Shown here piece after piece: positions 24,600 to 36,345 of a stretch of 64,000 nt of DNA. Origin of the DNA: Isoetes taiwanensis (Eukaryota > Streptophyta > Lycopodiopsida > Isoetales > Isoetaceae). The notes under the pieces were generated by a model. That model saw only the letters and a program-made list of their open reading frames with translations, was not told where the DNA came from and ran no database searches. The translations under genes were made by a program, and so were the position numbers. The stretch spans positions 186,001-250,000 of the forward strand of contig JAJEKV010000273.1 of NCBI GenBank assembly GCA_021234155.1. Direction: 5' to 3'. The first letter of the stretch is position 1; each line of letters opens with the position of its first letter.

Positions 24600-25734
24600 A
24601 TGCCTTATCTCACGGAGTTGTTCTCGGGCCTCTTTAGGAATAGACTGTAAGAGGTTCGAACTTCCTTACCGACATTATTCCCCGTTTTATTCCGCCCGAA
24701 GGTGACTTTTTTTCCCCGATGACCATAAGAGTTTCGGCCGAGAGGGCCCCGGACTTGGCGGCGGGGTTTGTACGGTGTGGATGGCCGCGGGTCGCGAGTA
24801 AGGGGCGGGACGCGGATCGGGTTCCTTGGTGTGTCCTCCTCGAGGCTCAACGCTTTAGCCTCGACCTACGCAGAATCGATTTCGGGTCTATGGCCTTAAC
24901 CATTCGTTTGATTGATGGGGCCAATCCTTCAATATAGCCTTCCATCGCCCTCTTTTCATTCATACCTGGTACATACAATCTTAAGCGCATAAACTCATCC
25001 GTAGGCTGGCGAATCGACATACCCTTCGCTCTAACCTCGTAAAAGGTCCGAATCTGTTGGCATTTGTGCGACAAGGCACATAATGCGACTTAAAGGCCTT
25101 GGCAAACTTCTTAAACTTGCACCTGCTTCTATCTAGATGCTTGGCTCTAGCATAGCCCTTCCACCATCACGGGCAGCCTCTGTAAGGTTTGTGATGGCAA
25201 CCTTTCCTCGTATCCTTTTCTCGTCATGCCATAGGACTTCCCAAACTCCTTCATTTCGGTCCAACCAGGACTCGCATTCAATCCGCCTCTAGATTTCCCA
25301 TCAAACCTGGGCAGTTTCCTATTCTTCCATATACTAGTTATGGCTGTATCAACCGTCTTGCGGTATTCCTTATCCCTACGCTTTGCATGGTCACCGGATG
25401 ATACCGACGACTCAGAAGACACAGAAGTGGCTGATTGTGAGGAGGTGGCACTGTCCCTAGAGGAACTCCGACGACGTTTAGAATGGGGTCTCCCCTCCGC
25501 GTGCATGAGGTCGGATTCGTGGGGGGATTTCTTTGCCGTAGGTGGACTAGGCGGTAGCGGTGGTAACTCCGGTCTGTCTTCTTGTACATGTTGTGGTGGG
25601 TTGGCATGCAACACATAAGCCTGTAACTCGCCTAACTGTCTTTTCATTAACATCAGTTCCTGTTCTGGTGTTAGTCTAATGGCATTTGAGGGCGTTTGCC
25701 AGGCGGCGTTGCGTGCACCGTCTATATTGAGCAT
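24600..25734 (-). pseudogene. Gag (capsid/nucleocapsid) remnant
   Basis: Start ATG at 25,732-25,734 gives a 195-codon frame with a Pro-rich stretch, a Ser/Arg-rich region (SKRRRSSSRDS) and KLPRFDG, which marks the usual start of the plant gypsy gag capsid domain. The next frames, 24,847-25,074 (FMRLRLYVPGMNEKRAMEGY, family-type FxxxRxYVPG) and 24,605-24,850, continue it out of phase. Intact Gag would assemble particles and bind element RNA. Confidence 0.7.
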
Positions 25735-25739
25735 AAAAA

Positions 25740-28290
25740 GATATAAGCGAAATTACAGCAACATCAAGTTTTACAAGCAAGATCATTTTGGGTAGTACCG
25801 AAGGAAGAGTAAATAAGAAAAGACGAAAGGAAAGATTTTAATTATAGGTCAAACAACTGTTACATGGTAGAACTTCACACTGAAGGTAGTTATCAACTTA
25901 AAGTTATATAATACATAGGTAGATCTTATACATGAGCACTTCCTTAGTCATACTGAAACATAGCAAAACAAAACTTAGGGGTCTGGACCTAGGGGTTCGC
26001 AAAAGGGTACATGATAGAATAGCGAACACTTTCACGTACAGCTCCGACGAGCTTGTAACGTGCCCAGGCCTGGACGATAACAGGTTGGTAGTCCCATGTG
26101 GGGGCTAATAATAAGGAGATTGAAAAGCCTCCTTAATGCATAGAAGATTTGCCACAAGTGGTCGTTGGCATCCTCGAAAGCTTCGTGCCTGGACATATCC
26201 CAATAGTCCCATGTGCGGCGAAGGGTCTGTTTCAGGTCGTCAAAGGCCCGTTCTCTGAGGATGTTAACTACCTCCATCCCCTTGTCTGGATCATAAGGCT
26301 CTTCTGGCTCCGCGGGTTCCTCCATCTCATAATCACCGTCTCATTCCGGGTACTCCCCATATCTTTGGCCGTAATATTGTTCAGGGGGCCCTGGATCATC
26401 CCTCCTTATCTGGTCGGTGATCCTCTCTTCGTACTCCTCGAGTGTCTCTTCTGCAAGACCATGGAAACGAATATAGAACATTGAACAATTTTGTGATACT
26501 CTAAACTCCAAGAGATAGAAGAACGCGTCATGGAAGAGAACTATTTTAATTGTATTCATTGATACAATAGTCCCAATTTATAAGAGGATAACACAACAAA
26601 ACTCATAATTTGGCTAAAGAAATTGCCAACCAAAATTTCACAACTATTCTCAATGCAAAATGCATAATACAATTATCTAGGAACTAGGTCCCTCCTCTTC
26701 GTCCATAGGCTGAGGAGGTGGATGATAACGCATCAAAGTGGCACTGGGGCTAGCAGAGAGGGCGGCTCGAGCTGCTGCCTCTGGTGGCAAGCAAGTGGCC
26801 AAAGGTGCCGCCACAAGGAGGCGCATGTTAGCGCAGCCCGCCACGTCCCCCAATGCTGCTATAGCCAAATCCCTACGGACCAAAGTAATGGTGGTGGCGT
26901 GATAATCAATCTTCTTATGGCCCGCTGAAGTGGATATGGCTCTGAGCGCCCATCAAGAAGCTTCAGAAGAAGGCCCTAGGTTCTTGGAGAAGAACAATAC
27001 CCTCTGCTTAAGGTCGAGAGAAAGAATCGGGGCACATGGTTGCCCATTGTTCTAATCGAGGATCTCTCGGAGGTCTCCGCTTCCTTTTCCAAGTTCACGG
27101 GGATCCTCTCCTCCTCTTCTTCTTCCTTGTCATCTCTAAGGCTGACCTTGGTGTCCCAAAGGTCTTCCTCTTCCTGATCCACCTGTCCCATGGTGATCTG
27201 CAAAGGCGGATCTGAGGAGGAGGCCTTATCCGAGCCGCAGTGCCCGGGGATTCAGATTCTTTGCGCATGGGACATGTGCATGCAAGTGGGGGGGGTTTTT
27301 TTTACCATTAAAGATTTGTATACTTACCATTAGGGGTTTTTTGCCATTATCGGGGCAAAAATATATACTTTAGGGGTTAAATTAGCTTGCTCAAGATACT
27401 AGGGATGTTTTGGGGTGTGTCCATCCTTTTATTACTAAGCAACTGTGTCACTCAATAAGAACCGAAGTGACAAAAGAGTCTCAACGGGCTCTAGTTCTTC
27501 GGGCCGATATGCCAACAAGTCCTCGACTGGTGAGGGATGCACAACCGGTGTGGTAAAGTCGATGAAGTCATCTTGGCAATACTCAGCAAGGTCATAAAGG
27601 ACTTCTATCTTCTTGGCGGATCGATAATGACGCCGTAGGCCCCATATAATGTCCTCAAAATCAGGTACTCTTGATTATTCAAGAGTCTTGTAGGAAGAAG
27701 GTTTAGCCCCTTCGAGCTTGAGGGCTTTCTCGGCTGACCGGCAGGGGCTTCAGTGGCAAGGAAGAAGGTTTAGCCCTTCGAGCTTGAGGGCTTTCTGTCG
27801 GCTGGCAGGGGCTTCAGTGGCAAGTTCCTTCCACCTTACAAAATCCTGTTTCGTCGACTTCCCGTGCCTTCCGGTCGAGGTACAGCGTAGAGGAATGCTC
27901 AAAGCCGGCCGATCTCCTCGTCCTCAATATCTTGGTCCATGATGATGGCGATTGCAAATCGGCCTCAAAACAAGTTTTTCGATCTATGGTGACGATAGGG
28001 AGGTCAGTACCCCGCCTCCTTATGCCCTTGATGACATTCCGACCATGCTCGTCACTTCCTAACATCTGGTGCAGGGTGTGGAAGTCGAAATAGAGCTGCG
28101 AATCATCCTCATTGTAAACACATGCAGGTAGAATCTCTTCACAGTAGAACTGAAGAAAGGCGGCATAATCAGGATCCGCCTGCATGTTGGAGACGAGGTC
28201 TACCTGCTGGAGGAGATAAGGGTGAAGAAGGTCAAAGGGGACCGCGGGGTCCCAATGCTCTCAAGAAAGGAGAATGAAACCCTAATGGCA
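25740..28290 (-). other. Leader ORFs upstream of gag, function unknown
   Basis: Several minus-strand open frames without recognised domains: 27,814-28,185 (AAFLQFYCEEILPACVYNED, 123 codons), 26,976-27,203 (acidic, EEEEEERIPV), 26,677-26,883 (Ala-rich), 26,341-26,559 (YEERITDQIRRDDPGPPEQY) and 26,032-26,325 (MEEPAEPEEPYDPDKGMEVV). All lie on the element sense strand between PBS and gag. They may be relics of one extra ORF or of captured host exons. 27,250-27,500 is simple-sequence rich with no ORF. Confidence 0.4.
27693..27826. repeat. 67-bp tandem duplication
   Basis: GGAAGAAGGTTTAGCCC starts at 27,693 and again at 27,760, both running through CTTCGAGCTTGAGGGC to GCTTCAGTGGCAAG. The second copy has small indels. 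67 is not a multiple of three, so the unknown ORF downstream on the minus strand (27,814-28,185) is frameshifted here. Confidence 0.85.
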
Positions 28291-28504
28291 AAAAAAAAAG
28301 GGTTTTATACTTTTCGGCACGTTTCCCAAAATTATTATTAAAATTTATTATTTAATTAATAATTTATATTCAAAAAGATATTTTTATATTCACAACCTCC
28401 AAAAATGGGAACAGTACATAGATAAGTTACAATAATTGTACAACAGGAGGAAAAAAAAAACGATCGCCTAATCACCGAAACTCCCCTCGGATCCTTCGTG
28501 CTAG

Positions 28505-28894
28505 CTAGAGGTCCTTGGGCATGATGGTAACCCTCTTTGCATGAATAGCGCAGAGGTTGGCATCACTCAAAATTTCTATGAGGTAAGCCTCAGCAGCCTC
28601 TTGGAGTGCGAGGATTGCAAAGGCTTGAAACCTCAAATCGGTTTTAAAGTCTTGGGCAATTTCCCGTACAAGCCGCTGGAAGGGAAGCCGACGAATCAAT
28701 GGCTCAGTAGACTTCTGATACTTATGTATCTCCCGAAGTGCTACCGTGCCCGGTCGAAATCTGTGGGGCTTCCGTGGCTTGAGGGTTGCCTTGAGCGACG
28801 GGATGGATTTCCCGCCGGTTGTTGGATGCTTTGCCCGCTGAACGATCTGCTCCCGTCTCTGAGCCGATGTCTTCTTGGCAACAGTGGCATCCTT
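28505..28894 (-). pseudogene. Histone H3-like coding sequence
   Basis: A continuous minus-strand frame of about 129 codons ends at stop 28,505-28,507 and encodes most of a histone H3. It has a divergent basic tail ([29 protein letters not shown]), then [19 protein letters not shown] (alpha-N), [20 protein letters not shown] (alpha-1 and loop 1), [20 protein letters not shown] (alpha-2) and [14 protein letters not shown] (loop 2, alpha-3 start). It stops at PKDL, before the usual IQLARRIRGE end. Loop 1 has the length of ordinary H3, not the longer CENH3 loop, although QA..A..ALQEAAE..L and SD are CENH3-like choices. There is no ATG at the H3 position; an in-frame TAG at 28,895-28,897 cuts it from an upstream open frame reaching 29,104. 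Frame 28,954-29,331 may be a further N-terminal extension. It sits inside the chromovirus leader on the sense strand. Confidence 0.8.
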
Positions 28895-29381
28895 CTACAG
28901 CAATCGGGTCTTATAGTTCCCTCCACCCTTCCGGGTTTGGTACTCTTCTCTCTTCAGCGTCCGGTTACCCCACTCCGTTGCCTTCCTATTCTTAGGGTTG
29001 CCCGAAGCTCCCGGTTGGTCCACTTTATCCCCCATGTTTTGGTCTCCCTGGGGTTCAACGTTCTGACCAACAACTTGATCCTCTGGCTGACCAACATCGG
29101 GTTACTGGCTGGCTGATCAACCTGCTGGTTGTCCCTTTGCTCCACTGTTGATTCCGCCTCTGTCCAAAATGCGGTTACGGCCATCCTCCTCTTCCCTTCA
29201 CAGACCGCTCCCTCTCCCGGCATCCACTGGCCTCTTTGTCCAAATGCATTTGTATGCGCTGGCAATCTCCAGGTGTGGTAGTCTTGCATAGAAGGCCCGC
29301 GCTTTCGCATATCATCTTGCACGAGGTCCATGCGGGCTTAGTCAAAACTAGGTGGGACATTCCCGAAATATATTCTTGCAA
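28895..29381 (-). pseudogene. Possible N-terminal extension of the H3-like ORF
   Basis: Upstream of the TAG at 28,895 the same minus-strand frame is open to about 29,104 and reads Gly/Asp/Gln-rich sequence (GDQNMGDKVDQPGASGNPKN, KREEYQTRKGG). A second frame, 28,954-29,331, starts with an ATG at about 29,329 and carries QQVDQPASNPM. One frameshift near 29,100 would link them. No known domain. It may be an unrelated leader ORF. Confidence 0.35.
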
Positions 29382-29399
29382 GCATCAACCTTGTGTTGT

Positions 29400-30590
29400 T
29401 AGTCCAAAGTAATTGCAACATATTGACGTTAAAAGGCAAGTAATATCACAAGTAAGGACATTAGCACGGCAACACCAGGCACACGTTTACTAGTTCTGTA
29501 TATTGCCTCCGTTGTGGGTCATCATATCGCTTGTATAAATTATAGAAGAATCCTTCCACCTTGACATAGAGAATATACACCATGGTAAGAATTGAAAGTG
29601 AACTAAGTTATTTTCACTTCTTGGTACCTGAGGGATCTCTCCAATAAGTTTGCCTCTGCTAGAATCAACATATCTACCACAAATCTCACCGTTCTTGATG
29701 AAAGGAAAGGTAGGAACTGAGGATCTCTCCAATAAGTTAACATTTAAGGAGTTCCTCTTTGCTTTCACTGATTGGGTTGGGGTTGGTGATGGAAATGTTG
29801 ACGGTTGACAGCATGGAATCCTTGAAGGAAATAATGCTACTGCCTTAAGCTTGGGCATTTGGCACTGCTCATCAGCGAATGCTGTTGCTCAGAAAAGATA
29901 TGCTTTTTATCCAAGTGCTGTTGCTCGGACAAGATATGCTCTCTATATTACATTGTAATATAGCTGCATTTGATGAGATGTGAATTCAGAGATGTAATCG
30001 TACATTGTATTGTAGCGGATGATTTGGCCTTTGCCTATCACACAGTCATTGTCCTTTGTACTAGTAAATTATATTTTGAACCATTGCCATTGCATGGGTA
30101 CATGAAACTTTAAACATAGAGTGATTTACCAATCATTTCAGACCAGCTTTTGGCCAAGGTTGGACAGTATTTATCGTGTGAAACCATAAATTCAAAGTTT
30201 ACTTACATCGTATGGACTTCCTCAATTTTGATGTCAAAATAAGGGAATGTATTGCGTAATTAGAACTTCTTCACATACAAACTTGTTTAACCTACTGTGC
30301 TCTTTTGAAAACTTTACACAGAGACAATTGTTCTCATCAGAAAATAAACTGCAGATGTGCTAGCAAAGTGGACAAAAGTCTGGAAGTTCAACCTAGGCAA
30401 GTGTCCCTTGCTATACAATGTTTGCATTTCTAGTCCTATAAACAAGATACCAAAGAGCCATCAATCAAATGACAGAAATTCTGCAGAAAGAATAGGCAAA
30501 GGGGGTGAATTTATTTTGATCCAAATGTATCCTAAATTTATTTTGAGCCAATGAACATAGGCTTGAAGCACAAACCTAGTTAAATTGGCC
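29400..30590. other. Element interior, no gene recognised
   Basis: AT-rich. A 122-codon minus-strand frame (29,490-29,858) has no known motif. AAGATATGCT.T and the phrase GCTGTTGCTC repeat at about 29,882 and 29,920. Nothing else supported. Confidence 0.4.
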
Positions 30591-30597
30591 CGTCATG

Positions 30598-31703
30598 TCA
30601 TGTCCCCATTGAAGACCACCTAAGCCTTCTAGATCTATTAAATATCTCACAACATTGTTGGCAGCATTGTTGGATGCTTTGCAAGATCTTCAGAAGTGCA
30701 TAATGTAGCCACTTGTACACCTGGATCATCTGAGCCTTCCAAGGTCCACTGAAGATGTTACGATCAAGTACATCAGCTGCCTGAGCTTTCTTGGTCATCT
30801 GTCTTACCCATCCTATTAAATTTCCTGCTATGTCTTTGAATTCTATTCCTGTTGGTTCCTTCCCAGTGAGCAACTCGAGGAGAATAACACCATAACTATA
30901 AACGTCACCATAACTATAAACGTCACCCCTTGTTGTTGACCCCCTTGTGGTTTCATGAGCACTGATCAAATGTACAAGCGCAAAATCTGCAACTCTCGGT
31001 TCAAAATCTGCATCTAAAAGAATATTGCTTGCATTCATGTCCCGGTGTATTATGTGGGGAACTAAACCATGATGAAGGAATGCAAGTCTACGTGCTACAC
31101 CAACTGCAATTTTTAGCCTTTTTGGCCAGTCAAGTACCTCTAGAGCATCAGCACGTTTAAGAAGCCACAAATCCAGACTTCCATTAACCATGTACTCATA
31201 AACAAACAGCTTGTCTTCGCCAAATGAGCAATATCCCAACTGTGGAACTAAATTTCTATGCTTTACCTTACCTAGTTTCCATCTCTGCTAGAAACTCTCT
31301 GTTTTCTTGTGTTCGTGCTTATCCTAGTTTCTTCACTGCAAATGTTTTTCCATCCTGGAGGACAGCCTTATACACTGTACCAAATCCACCATCTCCAATA
31401 ATGTTTGTTTTGCTGAAATTGTTGGTTGCTTCTAGAATGTCATGCAATGTTAAGCACAAAGGGAGTGGTCTTTCCAACATCGCAGCATTTATACTGAGAG
31501 GCTCCTTCATTTTGCTCAAGGAGAGATCTGAATCTAATTGCTGACTCAATTTGCTTTTTTCTGATATGTTTGATAGAGTACCTTGCTTCATTACGCGCCA
31601 TCAAAACAAAACGAATCAGACTGCAGAAAACCAATGTACATCCAATTGTGATGCCAAGAATTGCGCCTGTGCCAAAACCTGATTGCATCTCACATTGTGT
31701 CAT
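30598..31703 (-). pseudogene. EMS1/EXS-like LRR receptor kinase fragment
   Basis: 3' portion of a plant LRR-RLK of the EMS1/EXS group, which signals at the plasma membrane in anther cell fate. Visible in order: a transmembrane segment (ILGITIGCTLVFCSLIRFVL, about 31,600-31,665), a juxtamembrane stretch with [29 protein letters not shown], the Gly loop [13 protein letters not shown] with FAVKKLG, then GYCSFGEDKLFVYEYMVNGS and LDWPKRLKIA. The catalytic loop is HRDMNASN where HRDIKASN is expected, DFG is changed to DFA, and the activation segment with the PE motif is missing. GDVYSY is duplicated by a 17-bp tandem repeat at 30,888-30,923. Frame changes occur near 31,250-31,320 and 31,500. The LRR ectodomain is absent. 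Catalytically dead fragment within the chromovirus leader, on the same strand as gag-pol. Confidence 0.85.
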
Positions 31704-31799
31704 AATATTGTTACCACAAAGAGCTTTGTTGGACTGGAAAGCATTTGGAGCAAAATTCTGGCATATGCCAGTTATGGAAATTTGCTCGACCAGGTAGTT

Positions 31800-33944
31800 A
31801 AGGTAGTTATCTGATACATTCAGAAAATTGCTTGCTTACTCTGTCAAATTGGCCCATGGATTTAATTTTTTCAATCTTTGCCCTTCTTATTCTAATAATT
31901 TGTAGGTGAATTCATCTAAATTTTTTGTAATTTGTGGAGTAATGCCTCCTAGCTTATGTTAAGGTAGCGTTGGATTTTCTAGAAGCGCTAGAAAGGGTCC
32001 ACAAACCTCTGTGTGACAATGCCATTTGCATTGTCAAATGCAATTGCAAATAAATTCTTCGGAAGAAATGGAGATAGAATTCCTATTTCAACTGCAAATC
32101 CAAGCTTGCATATGGAGACCAGGGTCATGCGCATAGACAGATGCAGCAAGAACATAGGATTAGATGAATAAAATGGTATAAAATTGTTCAAATAGAACAT
32201 TGATACTTGTTGTTATACCTTCCATGTTATTTGCAAAGCATGTATACTTTCTGCCAGCTTTGTTTCTCACAGAAGTCCCAAGAAAGACAAAGCATTATCA
32301 TGAGATTATTCCAAGGGCCAGAAGTAAGCAGTTGAATACATACCTATAAAAACATTTATGAGATAGAGATTCACAAATAAAAAAGAAAAAGAAAATCTAA
32401 AATTTGACCTTATGCAATTGATGTCCCCAATCTAAAAAAAATTGGCCAAGAAAATCATAAAATATACAATATATGGGTTACAAAATTTGCCTTCCAAATG
32501 ATCTTGTATACAATCGTGTCCTTATCTAGATTTTCTGAAAACACACTTATTCCCTGATTCATAGACAAACAAGCAAACGAAAAAATTAATCCATAAAACA
32601 TGGTCAGTTGTAAAGAACCTTACTATTTCGGTGTTGTATTAGCATCTGATAGAACTCCATATCAAGCTAATAAGGGTAAAAACTGACTTACATGGATGCC
32701 ATAAGAAGATGGAACTCCGATGTTGCGAGAAGGTGAGTATTTTAGATGCTACACAGTAACCTTGTAATTTACAGAAGCACCATCATGTGATCAATTGATA
32801 GGTTAACATAAAGCTATACCTCTATCTGAACCTTTGCATCCACTGGTACAACGAGATTTTCAGTTCGGAACTTGGAACTTTCTGCTACAAAAATGGGCTA
32901 AATACACAATTTTCTTGCATTCTATTGCTACCAACAAACTGCAAAAAACAAATGCAAAAGTCAAAATTCTCTTGACATCCGGTTTGTGTAGCCTTTGATG
33001 TAGATAGACCCTACCATCAAAGAAGGCCTATAAGATAAAGCTAAGGGATATCGCAAAATGACATGCAAAATTCCTTAGTGGACAAGGATCACATTGCTCA
33101 TAAATCTCCTTAGGCTTTCCGAACCATCAAATTTTCAATAGCCAAAAAACTCCATAAACATTAATTTGCCGGAAATGAAGAGCTCAGTCGCGTAATTCAA
33201 GCTTTCAAATCTAAAGTAGGGCAGAATTTTTCCAGAGAATATGTGGACGAATACATAAAATGATCATTGCTCATTGTTAAATTCAAAACCCATCTATCCA
33301 TTCATTGTAGAACAACCCAGAAAATCTAAATGTAAATAGTGCACACAGGGCAAGAAAAAGTCTTCGAAAACCCCCTTTAGTGCCAAAACTAATGAAGAAC
33401 GGCACAATATGCAGGCTTGAAAACTTTCTTAGTAAATGCAGGCTCAAAGTAATTCCGCTTCAATTCACTGAATGCATCGATTTAAATTTTCTTCCTTGAA
33501 TCTGAGGCTATTTAGATTTGGGGCAGCAATTTATGGCTTTTTTCAAGGGCCTTAGCAATACTTAAGCAATATTTGTATTACCATTTGCACCAGCACAGTT
33601 TCTACTCGATCCAATCCATTTCTTTCTATCCCTAACCCAAAGCAAATAAATTTTTCCCAACCAGAGCTAGGCATCCAATAATCATCTAACTGCATGTATT
33701 TCTATATTCAACAGGAGTTCTATATTCAACAGGAGTAAATAAGCATGTCGGAATAAAGACAGCTTTGAACAAAACAAAATTGTAAAAGAAAAAATCCTTA
33801 CCTTCGCTTCGTGTTGATGAGCTCTGGCAACAGAAATCATCCTAGAACAAAGTCTGCCGATGTTCCAGATCTTAACTAACCATTTTCGAACCTTCTTATT
33901 CTTCATCGGATTGAAGCCATAGCCAAGTCCGGCGGATAATGGGG
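31800..33944. other. Element interior, no gene recognised
   Basis: AT-rich, no coding motif. Near 33,778-33,960 the minus strand has an exon-like piece: an ATG at 33,958-33,960, a basic stretch (MKNKKVRKWLVKIWNIG) and a good donor (GCGAAG/GTAAGG near 33,800). It could be a captured first exon; no family recognised. TTCTATATTCAACAGGAGT is tandemly duplicated at about 33,699-33,737. Confidence 0.4.
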
Positions 33945-34085
33945 CTGGATGACCGAGCATTTACAGGCTGCAGCCAGTTTTTAGCAGTCATCAGCATATG
34001 CTAGGTATATGCCAGCATATACTTGAATATGCCCACATACCCACATAAACGAGGGTTTGCCCCCCTAGGGGCAACCCAAAAAATG
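33945..34085 (-). repeat. Dispersed repeat copy B (inverse of 5,125-5,255)
   Basis: Reverse complement of copy A: CATATGCTAGGTATATGCC, GCCCACATACCCACATAAAC, GAGGGTTTGCCCCCCTAGGGG. It lies in the chromovirus leader about 490 bp from the PBS. Confidence 0.7.
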
Positions 34086-34575
34086 GTTCAAAATTCAAAT
34101 TTTAACTTTTAACTTTTTATAAAAATTTTCTTGTAAATATATATATTTTTTTAAAAAAATTTTCAAACGGGCGCGTATAAAAATACGCGCGACCGTATGG
34201 GGCGCTGCGTTACTTATACGGCCTTAACTTTTCAAACTAAACACCTCCGAGGACAGCAGTGCCCCTTTCGATTTTTCGGCGGCCTGTTGTCCTTTTGACC
34301 TCGGGAGACATGCCCCTAGGGTATTTGGGAGGTGCCCGATCCATTGGAGCCATTTTCACCTTCATCCGAGCTACCTACAAAAAGTTACAGCTCTTCCAAA
34401 CTTGGGTCTTCCAGTCGCCCTAAACTTCTTAAGAACTTACATTCTATTACATTAACCTAGCACCAAACCAAACATCGAGAACTCAACAATCACACTAGCT
34501 TAAACTCTCTCCTAGCTACCGAACTAGCGAAGTTAGGGTTTTGGTCGGTGCTATGATTTCGGTAACCGAAATCAC

Positions 34576-34587
34576 GCCCCTGATACC
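34576..34587 (-). other. Primer binding site (tRNA-iMet type)
   Basis: Minus strand reads GGTATCAGGGGC just inside the 5' LTR. Plant gypsy elements use TGGTATCAGAGC, complementary to the 3' end of initiator tRNA-Met; one internal base differs. Confidence 0.75.
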
Positions 34588-34590
34588 CCC

Positions 34591-36166
34591 CGTGGACGCC
34601 CTCGGAATATACGACCCGGCCGTATACATGCGGAACTTTCCCCTCCCATGGCAACCATCTCGCCATGAGCGGCCCCCTCCGCCGGACCCGGGCCATCGTA
34701 CGAGATGCTCGAGTGAAGGACACGGAGGTGTCATTCGCCCACGCCGATGGGCTCCCTACGTCGCGGAAGCATGAATACAAGGGTTAGCACACAAAGATAA
34801 ATCATATATAAATAACCACCACGAAGGGTGGCGCATCCATCAAATACCAGCGGCAAAAGAATATGCATCTAAACCTAAGAAAACACCCCAAACCTCGGTT
34901 CTACCCGGCTCGGACTCGATTGAGGATCGACCCCTACGGGGCCTCAAGAGATCAGCGAGACCGAGTCTTGGCATGGCGTTTATGGCATAGAACATCGGCT
35001 AGGGTTGTCCACTCCATCCGCCCCTCTGGTGCACACACTTTGCGGATGGGTCGATTCACGCTATGGCCGCTATAGCCTTGAGGGAAATTGAGACTCAAGG
35101 TATCACCCGGTCCGGTAGGCGGTCGGTGGCGTCCCCTTCGGGATCGGTGGTTCCATGGGTGAGCTAGAGAATACGTGCCGCATCGGCGACCCAGCATCCA
35201 TGCGGACTTACTCACCCTAAATCTACTCAAAGTGCAAGATGCTCCATACGGATCACACCTCTACACCCGGGGGTGTCGGACCCATACCCCCCCTCACGTG
35301 GCCGGCTATCGGGCCTAGCCCCCAGTAGGAGTCTCAGGAGCCTTTTATGTTAGGTGCAAGACCCCACCCCACTTCCTGCGTGTCCCTTCTGCGGTGCTAA
35401 GCCGGACCATAAGCGTCTACGACCCGGTGGTCTCTTGTACCGCAGGCGCATTTAATGGGACTGTTACAGGGCTCTATCTAGGAGCATACTACCATACATG
35501 AGCTAAGAGGTCTCTACCCTCCCTTATTTCCCCCATTTCCAGTGTAATACTATGCAAAGAACTATCAATCCATCCTTACTGAGCAAAACCATAATCGTAA
35601 TATAAAGAGAACTTACCTTTACAATCAAGGGTTAGGCGCTACGAGTAAAAACACGAGAATGCAGAACAAAACAACACAACAAGTGCCCAACGGCGCTACC
35701 CTATAATTCACAAGCTACACTAACCACCACCCACTGTATTCTTTGGACTGTTATCGTTTGGTGCCTCCATCCTCCACGGGACTCGATGCTCATTTCTGGT
35801 TACCGCAGTGCAGTGTACTTTGGCAAGGTGGCGCTTAGCTTGTCAAAAGGTAGGCGCTCAGCTCAAGGTCGATTATGGTGGATATGGGGGTGGTGATCCA
35901 CCTTAATGTTCCAAAGTAGCATTCACCATGCTGGCCAATCGAGTTTGGCCAGGTGGCGCCTTCCCAAGGATAATTAGCTTAATTATCCTTTTTAATTAAT
36001 AATTCCTTTATTATAGGTTATTATCCTTAACAATTAAATTAGCATAGCTAATTTAATCCCTTTTAGGCCAACCCCCTAAGTTACCATACCCCATGGTGGC
36101 GTATCCATACTGGGTGACGTGTCAATATATTTATACGTATACCGTATAAATACTTGGAACGTCACA
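34591..36166 (-). repeat. 5' LTR of the chromovirus, full-length form (1.58 kb)
   Basis: Matches the 3' LTR at both ends (GGAATATACGACCCG..., and a shared 600-bp tail ending GAACGTCACA) but keeps a GC-rich middle of about 840 bp at 34,715-35,556. The inner terminus is mutated (CGTGGACG for TGTGACG). The promoter and RNA start of the element would lie here, reading leftwards. Confidence 0.85.
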
Positions 36167-36171
36167 GATGA
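36167..36171. other. Target-site duplication GATGA (right)
   Basis: Follows the LTR end CGTCACA directly and equals 19,673-19,677. Confidence 0.85.
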
Positions 36172-36345
36172 ATAACACACAGATGTAATTAAAACAATGT
36201 AAAGAGTGTCTAGTGTTTTTTAAATTCCTGAATGGTCTGGTCTGCAGGCCTTATAGTTCTGAAATTTTGAATGAATGGTCTGGTATGCAAGCGTTTTAAT
36301 TTCATACATATGACAGAATCAGCTTGTGCATCTTAGTATAAGCAC

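Larger units (their letters stand above)
19678..36166 (-). mobile_element. Ty3/gypsy chromovirus, 16.5 kb, minus orientation
   Basis: A single LTR retrotransposon bounded by TGTGACG...CGTCACA LTRs and a GATGA duplication. On the minus strand the order is 5' LTR (36,166-34,591), PBS (34,587-34,576), a leader of nearly 9 kb with acidic ORFs, a histone H3-like ORF and a receptor-kinase fragment, then gag, protease, reverse transcriptase/RNase H, integrase, chromodomain, PPT and 3' LTR (20,410-19,678). The C-terminal chromodomain places it among chromoviruses (Tekay/Reina-like in broad type). It is inactive: gag and pol are broken by stops and frameshifts, and the 3' LTR has lost its middle. The leader is far longer than usual for the family, so part of it is captured or nested DNA. 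Confidence 0.85.

Noticed and set aside
28505-28894. Calling the H3-like ORF a centromeric CENH3
   Set aside because: Loop 1 has the length and DFKTDLRF sequence of ordinary H3; only a few alpha-2 residues look CENH3-like.
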